63,464 nt of DNA from a virus (IMGVR_UViG_3300031140_000003:1-63464); one strand, 5' to 3'. Shown: positions 1 to 9,569, counted from the stretch's first letter. The notes: generated from the letters alone by a model not told the origin. Numbers and translations: made by a program.

Positions 1-1
1 A

Positions 2-2521
2 GGTTTTCAAGGTGAAAAAGGAACTAAAGGAGATCAAGGTTTTCAAGGAGATACTGGATTAAAAGGAGATTTAGGAGATCAAGGTTTTCAAGGTGAAACA
101 GGAATCAAAGGAGATCAAGGTTTTCAAGGAGATACTGGATTAAAAGGAGATTTAGGAGATCAAGGTTTTCAAGGTGAAACAGGAATCAAAGGAGATCAAG
201 GTTTTCAAGGAGATACTGGAATCAAAGGAGATTTAGGAGATCAAGGTTTTCAAGGTGAAACAGGAATCAAAGGAGATCAAGGTTTTCAAGGAGATACTGG
301 AATCAAAGGAGATCAAGGTTTTCAAGGTGAAACAGGAATCAAAGGAGATACTGGAATCAAAGGAGATACTGGAATCAAAGGAGATCAAGGTTTTCAAGGA
401 GATACTGGAATCAAAGGAGATTTAGGAGATCAAGGTTTTCAAGGTGAAACAGGAATCAAAGGAGATCAAGGTTTTCAAGGTGAAAAAGGAACTAAAGGAG
501 ATCAAGGTTTTCAAGGTGAAAAAGGAACTAAAGGAGATACTGGAATCAAAGGAGATCAAGGTTTTCAAGGAGATACAGGAATCAAAGGAGATCAAGGTTT
601 TCAAGGAGATACTGGAATCAAAGGAGACAAAGGTACTAAAGGAGATCAAGGTTTTCAAGGAGATACTGGAATCAAAGGAGATCAAGGTTTTCAAGGAGAT
701 ACTGGATTAAAAGGAGATCAAGGTTTTCAAGGTGAAAAAGGAACTAAAGGAGATCAAGGTTTTCAAGGTGAAAAAGGAACTAAAGGAGATACTGGAATCA
801 AAGGAGATCAAGGTTTTCAAGGAGATACTGGATTAAAAGGAGATCAAGGTTTTCAAGGAGATACTGGATTAAAAGGAGATCAAGGTTTTCAAGGAGATAC
901 TGGAATCAAAGGAGATACTGGATTAAAAGGAGATCAAGGTTTTCAAGGAGATAATGGAATCAAAGGAGATACTGGATTAAAAGGAGATCAAGGTTTTCAA
1001 GGTGAAACAGGAATCAAAGGAGATCAAGGTTTTCAAGGAGATACTGGAATCAAAGGAGACAAAGGTACTAAAGGAGATCAAGGTTTTCAAGGAGATACTG
1101 GATTAAAAGGAGATCAAGGTTTTCAAGGAGATCAAGGTTTTCAAGGAGATACTGGAATCAAAGGAGATACAGGAATCAAAGGAGATCAAGGTTTTCAAGG
1201 AGATCAAGGTTTTCAAGGAGATACTGGAATCAAAGGAGATACTGGATTAAAAGGAGATCAAGGTTTTCAAGGAGATACTGGAATCAAAGGAGACAAAGGT
1301 ACTAAAGGAGATCAAGGTTTTCAAGGAGATACTGGAATCAAAGGAGATACGGGTATTAAAGGAGATCAAGGTTTTCAAGGAGATCAAGGTTTTCAAGGAG
1401 ATACTGGAATCAAAGGAGATACTGGAATCAAAGGAGATCAAGGTTTTCAAGGTGAAAAAGGAACTAAAGGAGATACTGGAATCAAAGGAGATCAAGGTTT
1501 TCAAGGAGATACTGGATTAAAAGGAGATCAAGGTTTTCAAGGAGATACTGGAATCAAAGGAGATACAGGAATCAAAGGAGATCAAGGTTTTCAAGGAGAT
1601 ACTGGAATCAAAGGAGATACGGGTATTAAAGGAGATACTGGAATCAAAGGAGATCAAGGTTTTCAAGGAGATACTGGAATCAAAGGAGACAAAGGTACTA
1701 AAGGAGATACTGGATTAAAAGGAGATCAAGGTTTTCAAGGTATTAAAGGAGATACTGGAATCAAAGGAGATCAAGGTTTTCAAGGAGATACTGGAATCAA
1801 AGGAGATACTGGAATCAAAGGAGATACTGGATTAAAAGGAGATCAAGGTTTTCAAGGTATTAAAGGAGATACTGGATTAAAAGGAGATCAAGGTTTTCAA
1901 GGTATTAAAGGAGATACTGGAATCAAAGGAGATACTGGATTAAAAGGAGATACTGGATTAAAAGGAGATCAAGGTTTTCAAGGTATTAAAGGAGATACTG
2001 GATTAAAAGGAGATCAAGGTTTTCAAGGAGATACTGGAATCAAAGGAGACAAAGGTACTAAAGGAGATCAAGGTTTTCAAGGAGATACTGGATTAAAAGG
2101 AGATCAAGGTTTTCAAGGTATTAAAGGAGATACTGGAATCAAAGGAGATACAGGATTAAAAGGAGATCAAGGTTTTCAAGGTATTAAAGGAGATACTGGA
2201 TTAAAAGGAGATCAAGGTTTTCAAGGTATCAAAGGAGATACTGGATTAAAAGGAGATCAAGGTTTTCAAGGTATTAAAGGAGATACTGGATTAAAAGGAG
2301 ATCAAGGTTTTCAAGGTATTAAAGGAGATACTGGAATCAAAGGAGATCAAGGTTTTCAAGGAGATACTGGAATCAAAGGAGACAAAGGTACTAAAGGAGA
2401 TCAAGGTTTTCAAGGTATTAAAGGAGATACTGGATTAAAAGGAGATCAAGGTTTTCAAGGTATTAAAGGAGATACTGGTATTAAAGGAGACAAAGGTACT
2501 AAAGGAGATACTGGATTAAAA
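2..2521 (+). repeat. In-frame Gly-X-Y minisatellite
   Basis: About 2.5 kb is built from a very small set of 9-nt units, mainly GGAGATCAA, GGTTTTCAA, GGAGATACT, GGAATCAAA, GGATTAAAA, GGTATTAAA and GGTACTAAA, in shuffled order. Units are nearly identical at the DNA level, including synonymous positions, so recent expansion and recombination rather than old divergence is the likely origin. All spacing is a multiple of 9 nt, so copy-number changes keep both the reading frame and the collagen register. The low complexity also leaves long stop-free runs in other frames and on the minus strand, which are artefacts. Confidence 0.95.
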
Positions 2522-2746
2522 GGATATCAAGGTTTTCAAGGAAATACTTTACCAGTAAATGGAAATGTAAATAATAGAATCTTAACAGCAACAGGAGGAG
2601 CATCAGTTAATGGTGAAAACTCTTTAACATTCGATGGAACAACACTAGCAACACCTAGGGTGATTACAGATACTATTGCAATAAGTACAGGATTTGAAAT
2701 AAGTAAAGATTCTTCTAGTGGAGATATTCTTTTTACATTTTCATAA
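2..2746 (+). CDS. Collagen-like fibre protein, 5' end missing
   Basis: The open frame enters from the left edge and ends at TAA 2744-2746, giving 914 visible residues. Visible residues 1-846 are uninterrupted Gly-X-Y triplets drawn from very few types (GDQ, GFQ, GDT, GIK, GLK, GTK, GET, GEK, GDK, GDL). I see no proline in this stretch. Nearly every Lys in the Y position is followed by Gly-Asp or Gly-Glu, which in collagen peptides allows inter-chain salt bridges. The last 68 residues are non-collagenous (NRILTATGG, LTFDGTTLATP) and look like the small beta-rich C-terminal caps that set trimer register in phage fibres. Three further collagen-like genes follow. A tail or head fibre is the likely role; the anchoring N-terminus lies outside the window. 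Confidence 0.9.
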   Translation, partial: GFQGEKGTKGDQGFQGDTGLKGDLGDQGFQGETGIKGDQGFQGDTGLKGDLGDQGFQGETGIKGDQGFQGDTGIKGDLGDQGFQGETGIKGDQGFQGDTGIKGDQGFQGETGIKGDTGIKGDTGIKGDQGFQGDTGIKGDLGDQGFQGETGIKGDQGFQGEKGTKGDQGFQGEKGTKGDTGIKGDQGFQGDTGIKGDQGFQGDTGIKGDKGTKGDQGFQGDTGIKGDQGFQGDTGLKGDQGFQGEKGTKGDQGFQGEKGTKGDTGIKGDQGFQGDTGLKGDQGFQGDTGLKGDQGFQGDTGIKGDTGLKGDQGFQGDNGIKGDTGLKGDQGFQGETGIKGDQGFQGDTGIKGDKGTKGDQGFQGDTGLKGDQGFQGDQGFQGDTGIKGDTGIKGDQGFQGDQGFQGDTGIKGDTGLKGDQGFQGDTGIKGDKGTKGDQGFQGDTGIKGDTGIKGDQGFQGDQGFQGDTGIKGDTGIKGDQGFQGEKGTKGDTGIKGDQGFQGDTGLKGDQGFQGDTGIKGDTGIKGDQGFQGDTGIKGDTGIKGDTGIKGDQGFQGDTGIKGDKGTKGDTGLKGDQGFQGIKGDTGIKGDQGFQGDTGIKGDTGIKGDTGLKGDQGFQGIKGDTGLKGDQGFQGIKGDTGIKGDTGLKGDTGLKGDQGFQGIKGDTGLKGDQGFQGDTGIKGDKGTKGDQGFQGDTGLKGDQGFQGIKGDTGIKGDTGLKGDQGFQGIKGDTGLKGDQGFQGIKGDTGLKGDQGFQGIKGDTGLKGDQGFQGIKGDTGIKGDQGFQGDTGIKGDKGTKGDQGFQGIKGDTGLKGDQGFQGIKGDTGIKGDKGTKGDTGLKGYQGFQGNTLPVNGNVNNRILTATGGASVNGENSLTFDGTTLATPRVITDTIAISTGFEISKDSSSGDILFTFS

Positions 2747-2775
2747 TACATAACCAAAAATAAATAAACAAAGAT

Positions 2776-4833
2776 ATGGCTTTACAAAATATAGCTTTAA
2801 AAATAGTAAGAACGACTGGGGAATTCCAAGCATCTTTATTCGACGAGACAACGTCTTCGTTTGGTATTGATACTACAACCGGATCGGTAAATACTCCAGC
2901 ATATTTTCAAGAACTAGACACATTTCCTTCGGGAAATGTGTTAACGTTCAAAGAAACAAACAATGCCATTATATCTAATAGTCAATTTGTTGGGAAAGGA
3001 ATATTATTAGCGAATACAACAATCGATAATAATCAAGTACTAACCCCTTCAAATTTTAATCCACTTAACCATTTATCTCTAAAGGGAGTTACCGGACATA
3101 CTGGTACCAAAGGAGATGATGGTTTTATTGGTTTAGTAGGCGATACTGGAGAAGTAGGATATCAAGGTGATATCGGATCTATCGGATCAACTGGAGATAC
3201 TGGAGATACTGGATTTCAAGGAACAACTGGAGCTAAAGGAGTTCAGGGAGTTCAAGGAGATATCGGTAACACTGGTGTTCAAGGTTCAATCGGAGCTCAG
3301 GGTTCTCAGGGTAACCAAGGTACTACAGGATATAAAGGATATAAAGGAAATACTGGACCAATAGGATCTCAAGGATCTGTTGGAGATAAGGGAGTTACTG
3401 GACCAATAGGGGTTCAAGGAGATACCGGGATTAACGGACCTCAGGGTGTTAATGGACAACCTGGTTTTATAGGACCTCAGGGTAATCAAGGAACTAAAGG
3501 AGTTCAGGGTTATAAAGGAATCACAGGAACTCAGGGAGTTCAGGGAGATACTGGTTTTATAGGAGTTAAAGGTAATCAAGGTGCATTAGGTAATACTGGA
3601 GCAACTGGATCACAAGGAGATAATGGAATCACCGGGCCTGTTGGAACAAATGGACCAACCGGACCTCAAGGTTTAAAGGGAAATCAAGGAGTTCAGGGTT
3701 ATAAAGGAATCACAGGAACTCAGGGAGTTCAGGGAGATGCTGGAAATACAGGAACACAGGGATCTAATGGTATTAATTCAGCATATGGTAATATTGGTTC
3801 AACAGGATCTGTTGGTAATATAGGACCGATTGGTGGTAATGGAATGACTGGATCTCAAGGTCAGATGGGAGATCAAGGAGCAAAGGGATCCACCGGATCA
3901 ACTGGATTAACAGGGCCACAGGGATTAATTGGAAACAAAGGTTCTCAAGGTGGTGCTGGATCAATAGGTGCAACTGGATATAAAGGTAACATAGGTATAA
4001 CAGGTAATAATAGAGGACCTCAAGGAAATACTGGAGCAACTGGAGCAAAAGGAGCAATTGGAAATACTGGTTCAACTGGTGCAACCGGTGCAACAGGCCC
4101 TAGGGGAGTTCAAGGGGCTAGAGGGCCTCAGGGATCTACTGGAGCTAAAGGAAATACCGGGGTACAGGGTTATAAAGGATTTATCGGAACAGGTGGAGCT
4201 AGAGGAGATCAGGGAAACATAGGAGCAAATGGAGATAGAGGATCACAGGGAGCTGTCGGATATACTGGGGTAAATGGTAATACTGGAACTACCGGATCAA
4301 CTGGTGGAAGAGGACCACAGGGAAATACTGGAGCAATTGGCGACTGGGGACCTGTTAGTACAGGAGGAGCTCGTGGAAACACAGGATCTCCTGGAGCAAA
4401 TGGAAACGTCGGGCACATTGGTTCTAAAGGATTAACAGGTTATAAAGGATTAACAGGTTATAAAGGACATAATGGAGTTGGAGGTTATAAAGGGAACATT
4501 GGATTAACTGGTTCAAAAGGAACAGTTACTGGACCTAATGGAAATACTGGACCTGCAGGTGCAAGAGGAGCACAAGGATACAGGGGAATTACTGGTACCG
4601 TTGGATCACCTGGCCCACAAGGAAGTCAAGGGGCTAGGGGAGTAAATGGACCGACTGGATCTACTGGACCACGAGGACCTCAAGGATATAAGGGAGATAG
4701 TGGAGCACAGGGAGCTACTGGACCTATGGGAACACAGGGTTTTCAAGGTATAAACGCCCCAAACAATTACTACGGGTATTCACATAACGGAGGAACTGTT
4801 GGAATATACGGTGGTATAATTAAATCACTCTAA
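2776..4833 (+). CDS. Collagen-like fibre protein
   Basis: This 685-residue protein starts 29 nt after the previous stop behind an A-rich leader with no Shine-Dalgarno sequence. Residues 1-100 are a non-collagenous, Thr/Ser/Asn-rich head, probably the attachment or trimer-nucleating part. From about residue 103 to 655 it is Gly-X-Y with a mixed vocabulary (GPQ, GPT, GYK, GAT, GNT, GVQ). Proline sits almost only in X, while Lys, Thr and Gln dominate Y. A 28-residue Asn/Tyr/Gly-rich tail (INAPNNYYGYSHNGG) ends the chain. The family is clear from the periodicity; binding target and virion position are unknown. Confidence 0.9.
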   Translation: MALQNIALKIVRTTGEFQASLFDETTSSFGIDTTTGSVNTPAYFQELDTFPSGNVLTFKETNNAIISNSQFVGKGILLANTTIDNNQVLTPSNFNPLNHLSLKGVTGHTGTKGDDGFIGLVGDTGEVGYQGDIGSIGSTGDTGDTGFQGTTGAKGVQGVQGDIGNTGVQGSIGAQGSQGNQGTTGYKGYKGNTGPIGSQGSVGDKGVTGPIGVQGDTGINGPQGVNGQPGFIGPQGNQGTKGVQGYKGITGTQGVQGDTGFIGVKGNQGALGNTGATGSQGDNGITGPVGTNGPTGPQGLKGNQGVQGYKGITGTQGVQGDAGNTGTQGSNGINSAYGNIGSTGSVGNIGPIGGNGMTGSQGQMGDQGAKGSTGSTGLTGPQGLIGNKGSQGGAGSIGATGYKGNIGITGNNRGPQGNTGATGAKGAIGNTGSTGATGATGPRGVQGARGPQGSTGAKGNTGVQGYKGFIGTGGARGDQGNIGANGDRGSQGAVGYTGVNGNTGTTGSTGGRGPQGNTGAIGDWGPVSTGGARGNTGSPGANGNVGHIGSKGLTGYKGLTGYKGHNGVGGYKGNIGLTGSKGTVTGPNGNTGPAGARGAQGYRGITGTVGSPGPQGSQGARGVNGPTGSTGPRGPQGYKGDSGAQGATGPMGTQGFQGINAPNNYYGYSHNGGTVGIYGGIIKSL

Positions 4834-4860
4834 TAAATATAAAAATAAAAATAAATAATT

Positions 4861-7203
4861 ATGGCAAAATTTATATTAGGAACTACGCTAAACAGCAATA
4901 TAGTATTGCATAGTGGAAACCTAAATAGTACGAATTTTCCCGAATTCATTGGAGCTAATGGACCCCAAGGATCTAAAGGTACTCAAGGTACCCAAGGTCT
5001 TACGGGGTATATTGGGTTTAAAGGAGATCAAGGACTTTTAGGAGATACTGGTTTCAAAGGAATCAAAGGAAATCCAGGGTCGCAAGGAACTCATGGATCA
5101 CAGGGAATTATTGGTATTAAAGGAAATAAAGGATCTACTGGGGCTAATGGAGCAACAGGAGATATTGGTATTGTTGGAGAAGTTGGTTTATCTGGACAGC
5201 AAGGTGTTCAAGGAGATACTGGAATTCAAGGAGCTGTTGGTTCTAAAGGAAATCAGGGGGCTAATGGTGCACAAGGATCTAAAGGAACCTTAGGGTATGT
5301 TGGAATTCAAGGAGATAATGGTTTTCAAGGAGCACAGGGATCTACTGGATCTGTTGGTATCGTCGGAGACCGAGGAGCTCAGGGAACTACTGGAGCAAAT
5401 GGTGCTAAAGGAAATCAAGGACCTCAGGGAACTAAGGGTTTAGATGGTCTTACAGGATCTAATGGAGCACAGGGAACTAAGGGTCTAAAGGGATTTATAG
5501 GTAATAAAGGAGATAATGGAGTACAGGGATCTACTGGTATTAAAGGAGATGTTGGAAACAGAGGAAATCAAGGAACAACTGGGGCAATTGGAGCTAAAGG
5601 TAATAAAGGAGCTCAAGGAATTGGCGGAGCAACTGGATATCAAGGAGCAACTGGTCCACAAGGTACTCAAGGTACTAAGGGAATAACTGGTATTACTGGA
5701 TCATCATTCGGTAGATATACACAAACGAGTAGTTCATACATAACACCAACATCTAATTCAGATAAAACTAAATGGAGTTTTTCTAAATCCGGAACAACTG
5801 GTTGGAATTCACAATCATATTCTAATGAATCAATAACAGGATCAGCTACTATAAGATTTAGAGCAAATCCAGGATATCATCGAATGGTTGGTTTCAATTC
5901 TGATCCAACTTCTAATGCTAGTTATAATTCAATAGATTTTGCATTTTATCCACATGCTGGTAATACAAATATTTATGAAAGTGGTGGTAGTAAAATAAGT
6001 GATGTTCAAAGTGAAGTTAGATCATCTAGTGATATATACACTATAACATATAATGGTTCAACTGGATTAGTTAGTTACTATATACATGATGCAAGTTTAA
6101 ATCAAACTAGATTAATAAGAACAGTTACGACTGGTGCTAATAGAACTTTTTGGTTAGATACTTCAATGTATGAAACTGGAGCAGCTTTATATGATGTAGA
6201 ATTTTACGCTGGAATAAATATAGGTGCTAAGGGAAATACTGGACCTCAAGGAAATACTGGAACAACTGGAGCAACTGGAGCAACTGGAATTAAAGGAAAT
6301 ACAGGAGGTTCTGGATCAGTTGGATATACTGGACCAATGGGAGCACAAGGTTCTCAGGGTACTGAAGGAAATGTTGGTGCTAAAGGATCTACCGGGCCTA
6401 CTGGTTCAGTCGGTGATAAGGGGAATACAGGTCCAGCTGGTTATGTTGGAATTTCTGGATCTCAAGGTGCTGTTGGTTCAGGTGGAAATACTGGAGCAAC
6501 TGGAGATAAGGGATCAACTCCCGGAGGATACGGAGCACAAGGAAGCCAGGGTACTGGTGGATATAAAGGATGGTACGGATTTAGTGGGGATAAAGGAGCA
6601 ACAGGACCTTCGAGTGTAAGAGGGCCTCAAGGATCTAAGGGACTTACTGGAGCAGCAGGACCTGTAGGATATACTGGTAATAAAGGAGCAACTGGTGATA
6701 AAGGAGCAACCGGAGCTACAGGACCTACTGGATATAAAGGATACGTTGGATTAATTGGTAATAAAGGAGCATCTGGAGCATACGGGCCTCAAGGAGCTCG
6801 TGGAAATCAAGGATCTCAGGGATCTCAGGGATCTCAGGGAGCAAGAGGACCTCAAGGATCTCAAGGAGCCAAGGGATATACTGGATTAGTAGGATATAAA
6901 GGTCCTGATGGACCGGGAGGACCTACTGGATATAAAGGATATCAAGGTAATGCTGGTGGAAATTCTGGAACTGGTCCACAGGGACCTACTGGATATCAAG
7001 GTGCAGTCGGACCCGCTGGTGGAACAGGATCTGCTGGAGGTAGAGGAGCAAAAGGGAATCAGGGATCAGCTGGACCTACAGGATATAAAGGACTTACTGG
7101 TGATTTTGGACTTACTGGAGGACAGATATCTAATTACTTCTCAGGATCTTTTAATGATAATAATTTCATATCTAGAACAGTAGCAAATGGTAAAATACTA
7201 TAA
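4861..7203 (+). CDS. Collagen-like fibre with internal globular domain
   Basis: The product has 780 residues and starts 27 nt after the preceding gene. A short N-terminal segment (about residues 1-31) leads into collagen triplets to residue 280. Residues 281-454 form a non-collagenous Ser/Tyr/Asn-rich block with alternating hydrophobic and polar residues (ATIRFRANPGYHRMVGF, YTITYNGSTGLVSYYI), reminiscent of concanavalin/SPRY-like beta-sandwich carbohydrate-binding domains. Collagen resumes at residue 455 and runs to about 750. A short tail ending in FISRTVANGKIL follows. A globular knob inside a collagen rod suggests a lateral receptor-binding module. The fold is inferred from sequence texture only. 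Confidence 0.88.
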   Translation: MAKFILGTTLNSNIVLHSGNLNSTNFPEFIGANGPQGSKGTQGTQGLTGYIGFKGDQGLLGDTGFKGIKGNPGSQGTHGSQGIIGIKGNKGSTGANGATGDIGIVGEVGLSGQQGVQGDTGIQGAVGSKGNQGANGAQGSKGTLGYVGIQGDNGFQGAQGSTGSVGIVGDRGAQGTTGANGAKGNQGPQGTKGLDGLTGSNGAQGTKGLKGFIGNKGDNGVQGSTGIKGDVGNRGNQGTTGAIGAKGNKGAQGIGGATGYQGATGPQGTQGTKGITGITGSSFGRYTQTSSSYITPTSNSDKTKWSFSKSGTTGWNSQSYSNESITGSATIRFRANPGYHRMVGFNSDPTSNASYNSIDFAFYPHAGNTNIYESGGSKISDVQSEVRSSSDIYTITYNGSTGLVSYYIHDASLNQTRLIRTVTTGANRTFWLDTSMYETGAALYDVEFYAGINIGAKGNTGPQGNTGTTGATGATGIKGNTGGSGSVGYTGPMGAQGSQGTEGNVGAKGSTGPTGSVGDKGNTGPAGYVGISGSQGAVGSGGNTGATGDKGSTPGGYGAQGSQGTGGYKGWYGFSGDKGATGPSSVRGPQGSKGLTGAAGPVGYTGNKGATGDKGATGATGPTGYKGYVGLIGNKGASGAYGPQGARGNQGSQGSQGSQGARGPQGSQGAKGYTGLVGYKGPDGPGGPTGYKGYQGNAGGNSGTGPQGPTGYQGAVGPAGGTGSAGGRGAKGNQGSAGPTGYKGLTGDFGLTGGQISNYFSGSFNDNNFISRTVANGKIL

Positions 7204-7227
7204 TCAAAAAAATAAAATAATAAAAAC

Positions 7228-9510
7228 ATGGCAAAATTAAATACAGGATCAACTGTAGGTGGTGAAACTCCCCTACATGTTGGTAATTTCCAAACAGGAA
7301 ATTATTCTGAGTTAGTAGGAGATCAAGGAGTTCTTGGTCAATCCGGTAATGTCGGTACACAAGGTTCACAGGGGATAAAGGGAATCGATGGTGTAAAGGG
7401 AGCACAAGGACCTCAGGGTATTAAAGGATCACAGGGATCTACCGGTCTTGTTGGTGATAATCCTACTGGAGATAAAGGACATATAGGAGTACAGGGAATA
7501 TCTCCAAAAGGAGATCAAGGATATGAAGGCCATATAGGTTTTCAAGGATCTACTGGCGATAAAGGAAATGTAGGGGATTCGCCCACTGGACCAAAGGGAA
7601 ACCAAGGAACTATTGGAGATTCTCCAACTGGACCAAGGGGACATCAGGGAAACAAAGGTTTAAGAGGAACACAAGGAAGTATTATAAATGGAAATCCTGG
7701 TTTTAAAGGAGATGTTGGTTTTATAGGACTTATTGGAGATAGTCCAAAAGGGCATATTGGTTCAAATGGACAACAGGGTCCTACTGGGTATCAGGGATCT
7801 ACTATTACTGCACAAACAGGCCCTCAAGGTAATCAAGGATCTCAAGGAGCTACTGGTTCTAACCCAACCGGACCAGAAGGTTTAAAAGGAGAACCTGGTT
7901 TTATAGGAGTTGTTGGAGATAGTCCAAAGGGACATATTGGAGACAGGGGACCTAATGGTCCAAGAGGAGTACAGGGAAGCACCTTAACAAACCAAACAGG
8001 ACCACAGGGACCTCAAGGAAATCAGGGATCTATCGGTAACGTTGGGCCTACTGGATTAAAAGGGACTAATGGTTTAAAAGGAATTACTGGAAATACAGGA
8101 TCTTCTCCAACAGGGGCTAAAGGTTATGACGGAGTACCTGGTGATAGAGGAGTACAGGGAGGTACTAATACAGGAGCAACTGGGAATCAGGGACCTCAGG
8201 GACCTACTGGTTATAATGGACTTTCTCCAAAAGGAGCAAAGGGAGATACAGGTTCAAGAGGATCACAGGGATCTAAAGGAGCACAACCAACAGGGTATAA
8301 AGGATTAACAGGATATAAAGGAGCAACTGGAGCACCTGGTGATCATTATAAAGGGGTAACTGGTGACAGAGGCCCACAGGGTTCACAGGGATATAAAGGA
8401 TCTGCACCGACCGGACCAGTTGGATATACAGCAGTTGGCGGTTCAAGAGGACCCCAAGGTTCTAGTCCAAGGGGAGCACAGGGTGCAACCGGATATAAAG
8501 GAGCAACAGGCGGAGTACCTGTTAGACCTAGAGGACCTCAAGGACCTCAAGGATATAAAGGAGCAACCGGTGGTACAGGAGCTTCACCAGTAGGAGCAAA
8601 GGGTTCTGTCGGAGCAACTGGAAATACAGGACCAACTGGAAATACAGGAGGTACTGGATCAGTCGGTAACAGAGGGCCTCAAGGAGCTCGTGGAAATCAG
8701 GGAGCTACTATCACAGGACCTAGAGGACCTCAGGGATATAAAGGACTTAATGGATACGGCGCATCTTATGCAGCAGGTGGAGCAAGGGGACCTCAAGGAG
8801 CAACTGGTAATCCAGGAGGAACTTCAAATGGAATAACTGGATATAAAGGAGATCCTGGACCTAATGGAGCTCGCGGAGTTCAAGGTTCAAAAGGATATAC
8901 TGGAATGAAAGGATACGCACAGACTAACGGTATTAATGGGAGTTTTTCAACAGCTTCACATACCGTATCATTCACTAACGGGCTAGTAACATCTATAACT
9001 ACATCTGGTCCACCTAGATGTTTAATTGCAGGAACTCAAGTCGAAATGGCTGATGGTACTTTCTCAAACATAGAAGACCTTATAGCAGGTGATGTTGTAA
9101 AGTCAGTAGATATACATTCGATGCCAGATACTGATAATGCGGAAATGCTTGCAACATGGAGCACTCAATCGTTAGGAGCTACATTTACAACGGCAATTGT
9201 TACTGGAAATGAAGCGTTAACTGTCGATATGATATATAGCATAAATAATGGACTTTTAACATGTTCATCTAGTCATTTACATATAATAGAACGTAATGGG
9301 ACATGGCATGTAAAGCAGACCTTTGAGTTATTAGGAGGAGATTATTTATTAAGTGAAGATAATTTCACCAAAATAGAAATAATATCAATAGACTCTGGAG
9401 ATTGTAACATAACGGGACATACTGTATATAATTTAGATGTTGAAAATGATGATGTTTATATTGCAAATGGAATAGTAACGCATAATAGGAAGCTAAGTCA
9501 ATTTGAATAA
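7228..9510 (+). CDS. Collagen-like fibre with C-terminal Hint domain
   Basis: This 760-residue protein opens with MAKLNTGSTVGGETPLHVGN, similar to the start of the previous gene (MAKF...LHSGN), so the N-terminus is probably a shared anchor. Gly-X-Y triplets run from about residue 31 to 570 with occasional breaks where GDSPTG or GLSPKG insert one extra residue. After a short linker, a complete Hint domain occupies residues 598-753: it starts at Cys598 (CLIAGTQVEMADG), carries a block-B-like SSSHLHII and ends in VTHN. Only seven residues (RKLSQFE) follow the terminal Asn. It is the last gene of the collagen cluster; a terminator lies 27 nt downstream. Family calls are firm, and whether the Hint part is active is unknown. 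Confidence 0.9.
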   Translation: MAKLNTGSTVGGETPLHVGNFQTGNYSELVGDQGVLGQSGNVGTQGSQGIKGIDGVKGAQGPQGIKGSQGSTGLVGDNPTGDKGHIGVQGISPKGDQGYEGHIGFQGSTGDKGNVGDSPTGPKGNQGTIGDSPTGPRGHQGNKGLRGTQGSIINGNPGFKGDVGFIGLIGDSPKGHIGSNGQQGPTGYQGSTITAQTGPQGNQGSQGATGSNPTGPEGLKGEPGFIGVVGDSPKGHIGDRGPNGPRGVQGSTLTNQTGPQGPQGNQGSIGNVGPTGLKGTNGLKGITGNTGSSPTGAKGYDGVPGDRGVQGGTNTGATGNQGPQGPTGYNGLSPKGAKGDTGSRGSQGSKGAQPTGYKGLTGYKGATGAPGDHYKGVTGDRGPQGSQGYKGSAPTGPVGYTAVGGSRGPQGSSPRGAQGATGYKGATGGVPVRPRGPQGPQGYKGATGGTGASPVGAKGSVGATGNTGPTGNTGGTGSVGNRGPQGARGNQGATITGPRGPQGYKGLNGYGASYAAGGARGPQGATGNPGGTSNGITGYKGDPGPNGARGVQGSKGYTGMKGYAQTNGINGSFSTASHTVSFTNGLVTSITTSGPPRCLIAGTQVEMADGTFSNIEDLIAGDVVKSVDIHSMPDTDNAEMLATWSTQSLGATFTTAIVTGNEALTVDMIYSINNGLLTCSSSHLHIIERNGTWHVKQTFELLGGDYLLSEDNFTKIEIISIDSGDCNITGHTVYNLDVENDDVYIANGIVTHNRKLSQFE
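9019..9486 (+). other. Hint (bacterial intein-like) domain, fibre copy 1
   Basis: This segment encodes residues 598-753 of the fibre protein. Diagnostic points are the first-position Cys in CLIAGTQV, the SxxH element in SSSHLHII, the block-F-like VYNLDVENDDVYIANGIVTHN region and the final His-Asn pair. At 156 residues it is mini-intein sized, with no room for a homing endonuclease. The residue after Asn753 is Arg rather than Cys, Ser or Thr, so canonical protein splicing is not expected. N-terminal thioester formation and C-terminal Asn cyclisation remain possible, as described for bacterial intein-like domains. Confidence 0.88.
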
Positions 9511-9536
9511 CCCAATATACTTAATTTAAATATTTT

Positions 9537-9569
9537 AAAAGGATCTCATTTACGGGATCCTTTTTTTTT
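9537..9569 (+). terminator. Rho-independent terminator after collagen cluster
   Basis: The stem AAAAGGATC (9537-9545) pairs with GATCCTTTT (9556-9564) around a 10-nt loop and runs into nine T residues. It lies 27 nt past the last fibre stop and separates the fibre genes from the modification genes. Confidence 0.88.

Noticed and set aside
422-1504. Long open frames on the minus strand and in other plus frames within the 5' repeat
   Set aside because: They arise from repeated codons that lack stops in other frames. They have no start context and translate as monotonous ISFDSS or KEIKVF repeats.
2-2521. CRISPR-like array
   Set aside because: Units are contiguous 9-nt codon triplets in one open frame with no unique spacers and no cas genes.
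9019-9486. Classical splicing intein
   Set aside because: No Cys, Ser or Thr follows the terminal Asn and only seven residues remain, so there is no real C-extein. The same holds for the copy at 55775.
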